Assembly: GCA_902790885.1 (NCBI GenBank)
Contig: CADATR010000090.1
Location: forward strand, 1-7,170
DNA from: an uncultured Eubacteriales bacterium
GTDB lineage: Bacteria; Bacillota_A; Clostridia; Peptostreptococcales; Anaerovoracaceae
Reading direction: 5' to 3'
Length of the DNA stretch: 7,170 nucleotides
The translations under genes and the position numbers were made by a program. Positions 6,287 through 7,170 of this stretch are shown piece after piece; within the stretch, counting starts at the first letter, position 1; each line of letters begins with the position of its first letter. Below the pieces are notes generated by a model, which saw only the letters and a program-made list of their open reading frames with translations, searched no databases and was not told the DNA's origin.

Positions 6287-6389
6287 GGTCAGGAGTCCTG
6301 ATGAACTCAGAGAGCTCATCAACGAGATCCCTGAGGGAACGGTTTATTCCATAGATATGGGGGTGATCAGAGTTGGGCGGGAGACCTAA
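6234..6389 (+). CDS. Small acidic hypothetical protein, 51 residues
   Basis: This 51-residue ORF starts at 6234 (MIMTEKPETE...) behind a near-perfect Shine-Dalgarno at 6218-6224. Its first 53 bases overlap the end of the preceding gene in a different frame, and its last 17 bases overlap the start of the RadC-like gene. The first 16 residues are charged and probably flexible. The remainder, VRSPDELRELINEIPEGTVY then SIDMGVIRVG, reads as a helix followed by two short beta strands, like a compact folded mini-domain. There is no signal peptide or membrane segment. I do not recognise the family. The RBS, the fold-like sequence and its place in the chain of overlaps support a real gene. A later start, such as the ATG at 6240, is possible and would drop two residues. 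Confidence 0.62.
   Translation: MIMTEKPETEVKQETAIEVRSPDELRELINEIPEGTVYSIDMGVIRVGRET
6359..6363 (+). promoter_or_regulatory. Ribosome binding site supporting the TTG start of the RadC-like gene
   Basis: GGGGG at 6359-6363 lies nine bases before TTG 6373, inside the preceding ORF. The in-frame stop TGA at 6364-6366 excludes any longer start for the RadC-like protein. Confidence 0.5.
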
Positions 6390-6867
6390 TGACGAAAAAA
6401 TCGAAGTGGTCAATATCCGCATGGTGAAGGAGCCATCACTGTACAGCACAGAAAAGATCCGTTCACCCGAAGATGTTCTGAGGGTAATAGCAAAGGAACT
6501 CGCAACGTATGACAGAGAAGTTTTCGCAGTGCTTAACCTCAAGACCAACGGACAGCCGATCAATCTGAACATATGCAGCGTGGGTACTCTTGACGCTTCA
6601 GTAGTAAGCCCAAGGGAGGTCTTTAAGTCGACGATACTTTCAAATTCTGCTGCATTCGTGGCTGTGCACAATCATCCGTCAGGCTCATTGAATCCGAGTC
6701 AGGAAGACAAGGATGTGACCAAGCGGCTACTGAGCTGCTCAGAACTTCTCGGGGTGAAAATGCTTGATCATATTATAGTGGCCGGCGAGACCGGTGACAT
6801 CTACAGCTTCAAGAGTGAAGGACTGCTAGATCAGCTGAGACCGCCACGGGCAGCATGGGAGAGGTAA
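6373..6867 (+). CDS. radC: RadC-like JAB/JAMM-domain protein, element-borne short form
   Basis: This 164-residue protein belongs to the RadC family with a JAB (JAMM) fold. The metal-binding signature is complete: Glu49 in YDREVF, then H99-N-H101-P-S-G, with Ser109 and Asp112 in PSQED, matching H-x-H-x7-S-x2-D. VKEPSLYS, LATYDRE and LDHIIVAG are also typical of mobile-element RadC proteins. It lacks the N-terminal helix-hairpin-helix region of chromosomal RadC (about 225 residues), as usual on ICEs. The start is TTG at 6373: it is the first possible start after an in-frame stop (6364-6366) and has a GGGGG Shine-Dalgarno at 6359-6363. ATG 6421 is an alternative but has no visible ribosome site. 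RadC was once called a DNA-repair protein, but its biochemical role is unsettled. The pairing with YdbC/PC4 suggests handling of transferred ssDNA, which is inference. Confidence 0.92.
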   Translation: MGGRPNDEKIEVVNIRMVKEPSLYSTEKIRSPEDVLRVIAKELATYDREVFAVLNLKTNGQPINLNICSVGTLDASVVSPREVFKSTILSNSAAFVAVHNHPSGSLNPSQEDKDVTKRLLSCSELLGVKMLDHIIVAGETGDIYSFKSEGLLDQLRPPRAAWER

Positions 6868-6885
6868 AGGAAGGAGAAACACAGT

Positions 6886-7170
6886 ATGACGGAATTTGAG
6901 GGAAAGACATTTTCAGAAGGAACAGTCGAATACACCATACACGAGCATTTAGCTGTATTGGATCGATATGAGGGCAGGGAAGTCCCCTGGGCAAAGGAGC
7001 TCAATATAGTATCGTGGAATGGCGGTGAGCCTAAGATCGATATACGAGACTGGTCTGAATCACACGAGAGGATGAGTCGCGGGATTACACTTACGGAGGA
7101 ACAGGCCGAGAAGATGACTATGGCGCTGGTACAGAGATACCGCGCCAGAGCCGAGCACAACCTGAACAAG
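6886..7170 (+). CDS. YdbC/PC4-family ssDNA-binding protein, 3' end outside window
   Basis: 95 codons are visible with no stop before the window edge, so the gene is partial at its 3' end. The ATG follows AAGGAG (6871-6876), 18 bases after the RadC-like stop. Residues 38-56 (KELNIVSWNGGEPKIDIRDW) and 65-73 (RGITLTEEQ) match the core beta strands and the following turn of the bacterial PC4-like YdbC family. A C-terminal helix (about 70-90) follows. Known: PC4/YdbC proteins are dimers that bind single-stranded DNA or RNA with little sequence specificity. The 30-residue N-terminal part before the core (TFSEGTVEYTIHEHLAVLDR) is typical of the ICE-borne versions. Next to a RadC-like gene, it probably protects or processes ssDNA of the element, which is inference. 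There is no membrane or export signal, so it is cytoplasmic. Confidence 0.9.
   Translation, partial: MTEFEGKTFSEGTVEYTIHEHLAVLDRYEGREVPWAKELNIVSWNGGEPKIDIRDWSESHERMSRGITLTEEQAEKMTMALVQRYRARAEHNLNK

Noticed and set aside
6228..6671. Minus-strand open frame of 147 codons
   Set aside because: It is antisense to the JAMM-containing RadC-like gene and the overlapping 51-residue ORF, with no motif of its own.
1..7170. tRNA, rRNA, insertion sequence ends or attachment sites
   Set aside because: No cloverleaf, ribosomal RNA segment, transposase or paired inverted ends were seen on either strand.

Overview
The window looks like part of an integrative and conjugative element (ICE) of the Tn1549/CTn type from a Gram-positive anaerobe, most likely a member of the class Clostridia. 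Three things point this way. The first is a very large sortase-anchored surface protein built from SpaA/Cna-B-like and VaFE domains. The second is a downstream cluster holding a RadC-type JAB protein and a YdbC/PC4-type ssDNA-binding protein, a pair that commonly travels with these elements. The third is strong AGGAGG-type ribosome binding sites with tightly packed or overlapping small genes, all on the + strand. No relaxase, coupling protein, VirB4, integrase or attachment site lies inside the window, so the ICE assignment is an inference from family knowledge. The species cannot be fixed from this sequence.

Layout. Positions 1-149 are an AT-rich control region with a perfect TATAAT box (46-51), followed closely by a strong intrinsic terminator (83-119). 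A 57-residue single-pass membrane protein (150-323) comes next, and 20 bases later the 1701-residue adhesin (344-5449). The adhesin has a signal peptide, a thioester-domain-like head, seven SpaA-like domains, a VaFE domain, a DUF11-like domain, a second VaFE domain, a PPKTG sorting signal, a membrane helix and a long basic tail. A second intrinsic terminator (5479-5516) follows. The accessory operon then begins at 5544: a winged-helix-like protein, a 50-residue four-cysteine mini-protein (5911-6063), an unknown 91-residue protein, an unknown 51-residue protein, a RadC-like JAMM protein starting at TTG, and the start of a YdbC/PC4 gene that runs off the right edge.

How it fits together. The adhesin would be secreted and fixed to the cell wall by a sortase encoded elsewhere, where it could help donor-recipient contact or host adhesion. 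The downstream genes look like cytoplasmic DNA-handling or regulatory accessories of the element. Both gene groups sit immediately behind intrinsic terminators with almost no room for a promoter in between. Expression therefore probably depends on read-through or antitermination, which is the most interesting regulatory signal here. I did not find a wholly new system. The least described parts are the two terminator-gated leaders and the chain of overlapping small ORFs, including the four-cysteine mini-protein.
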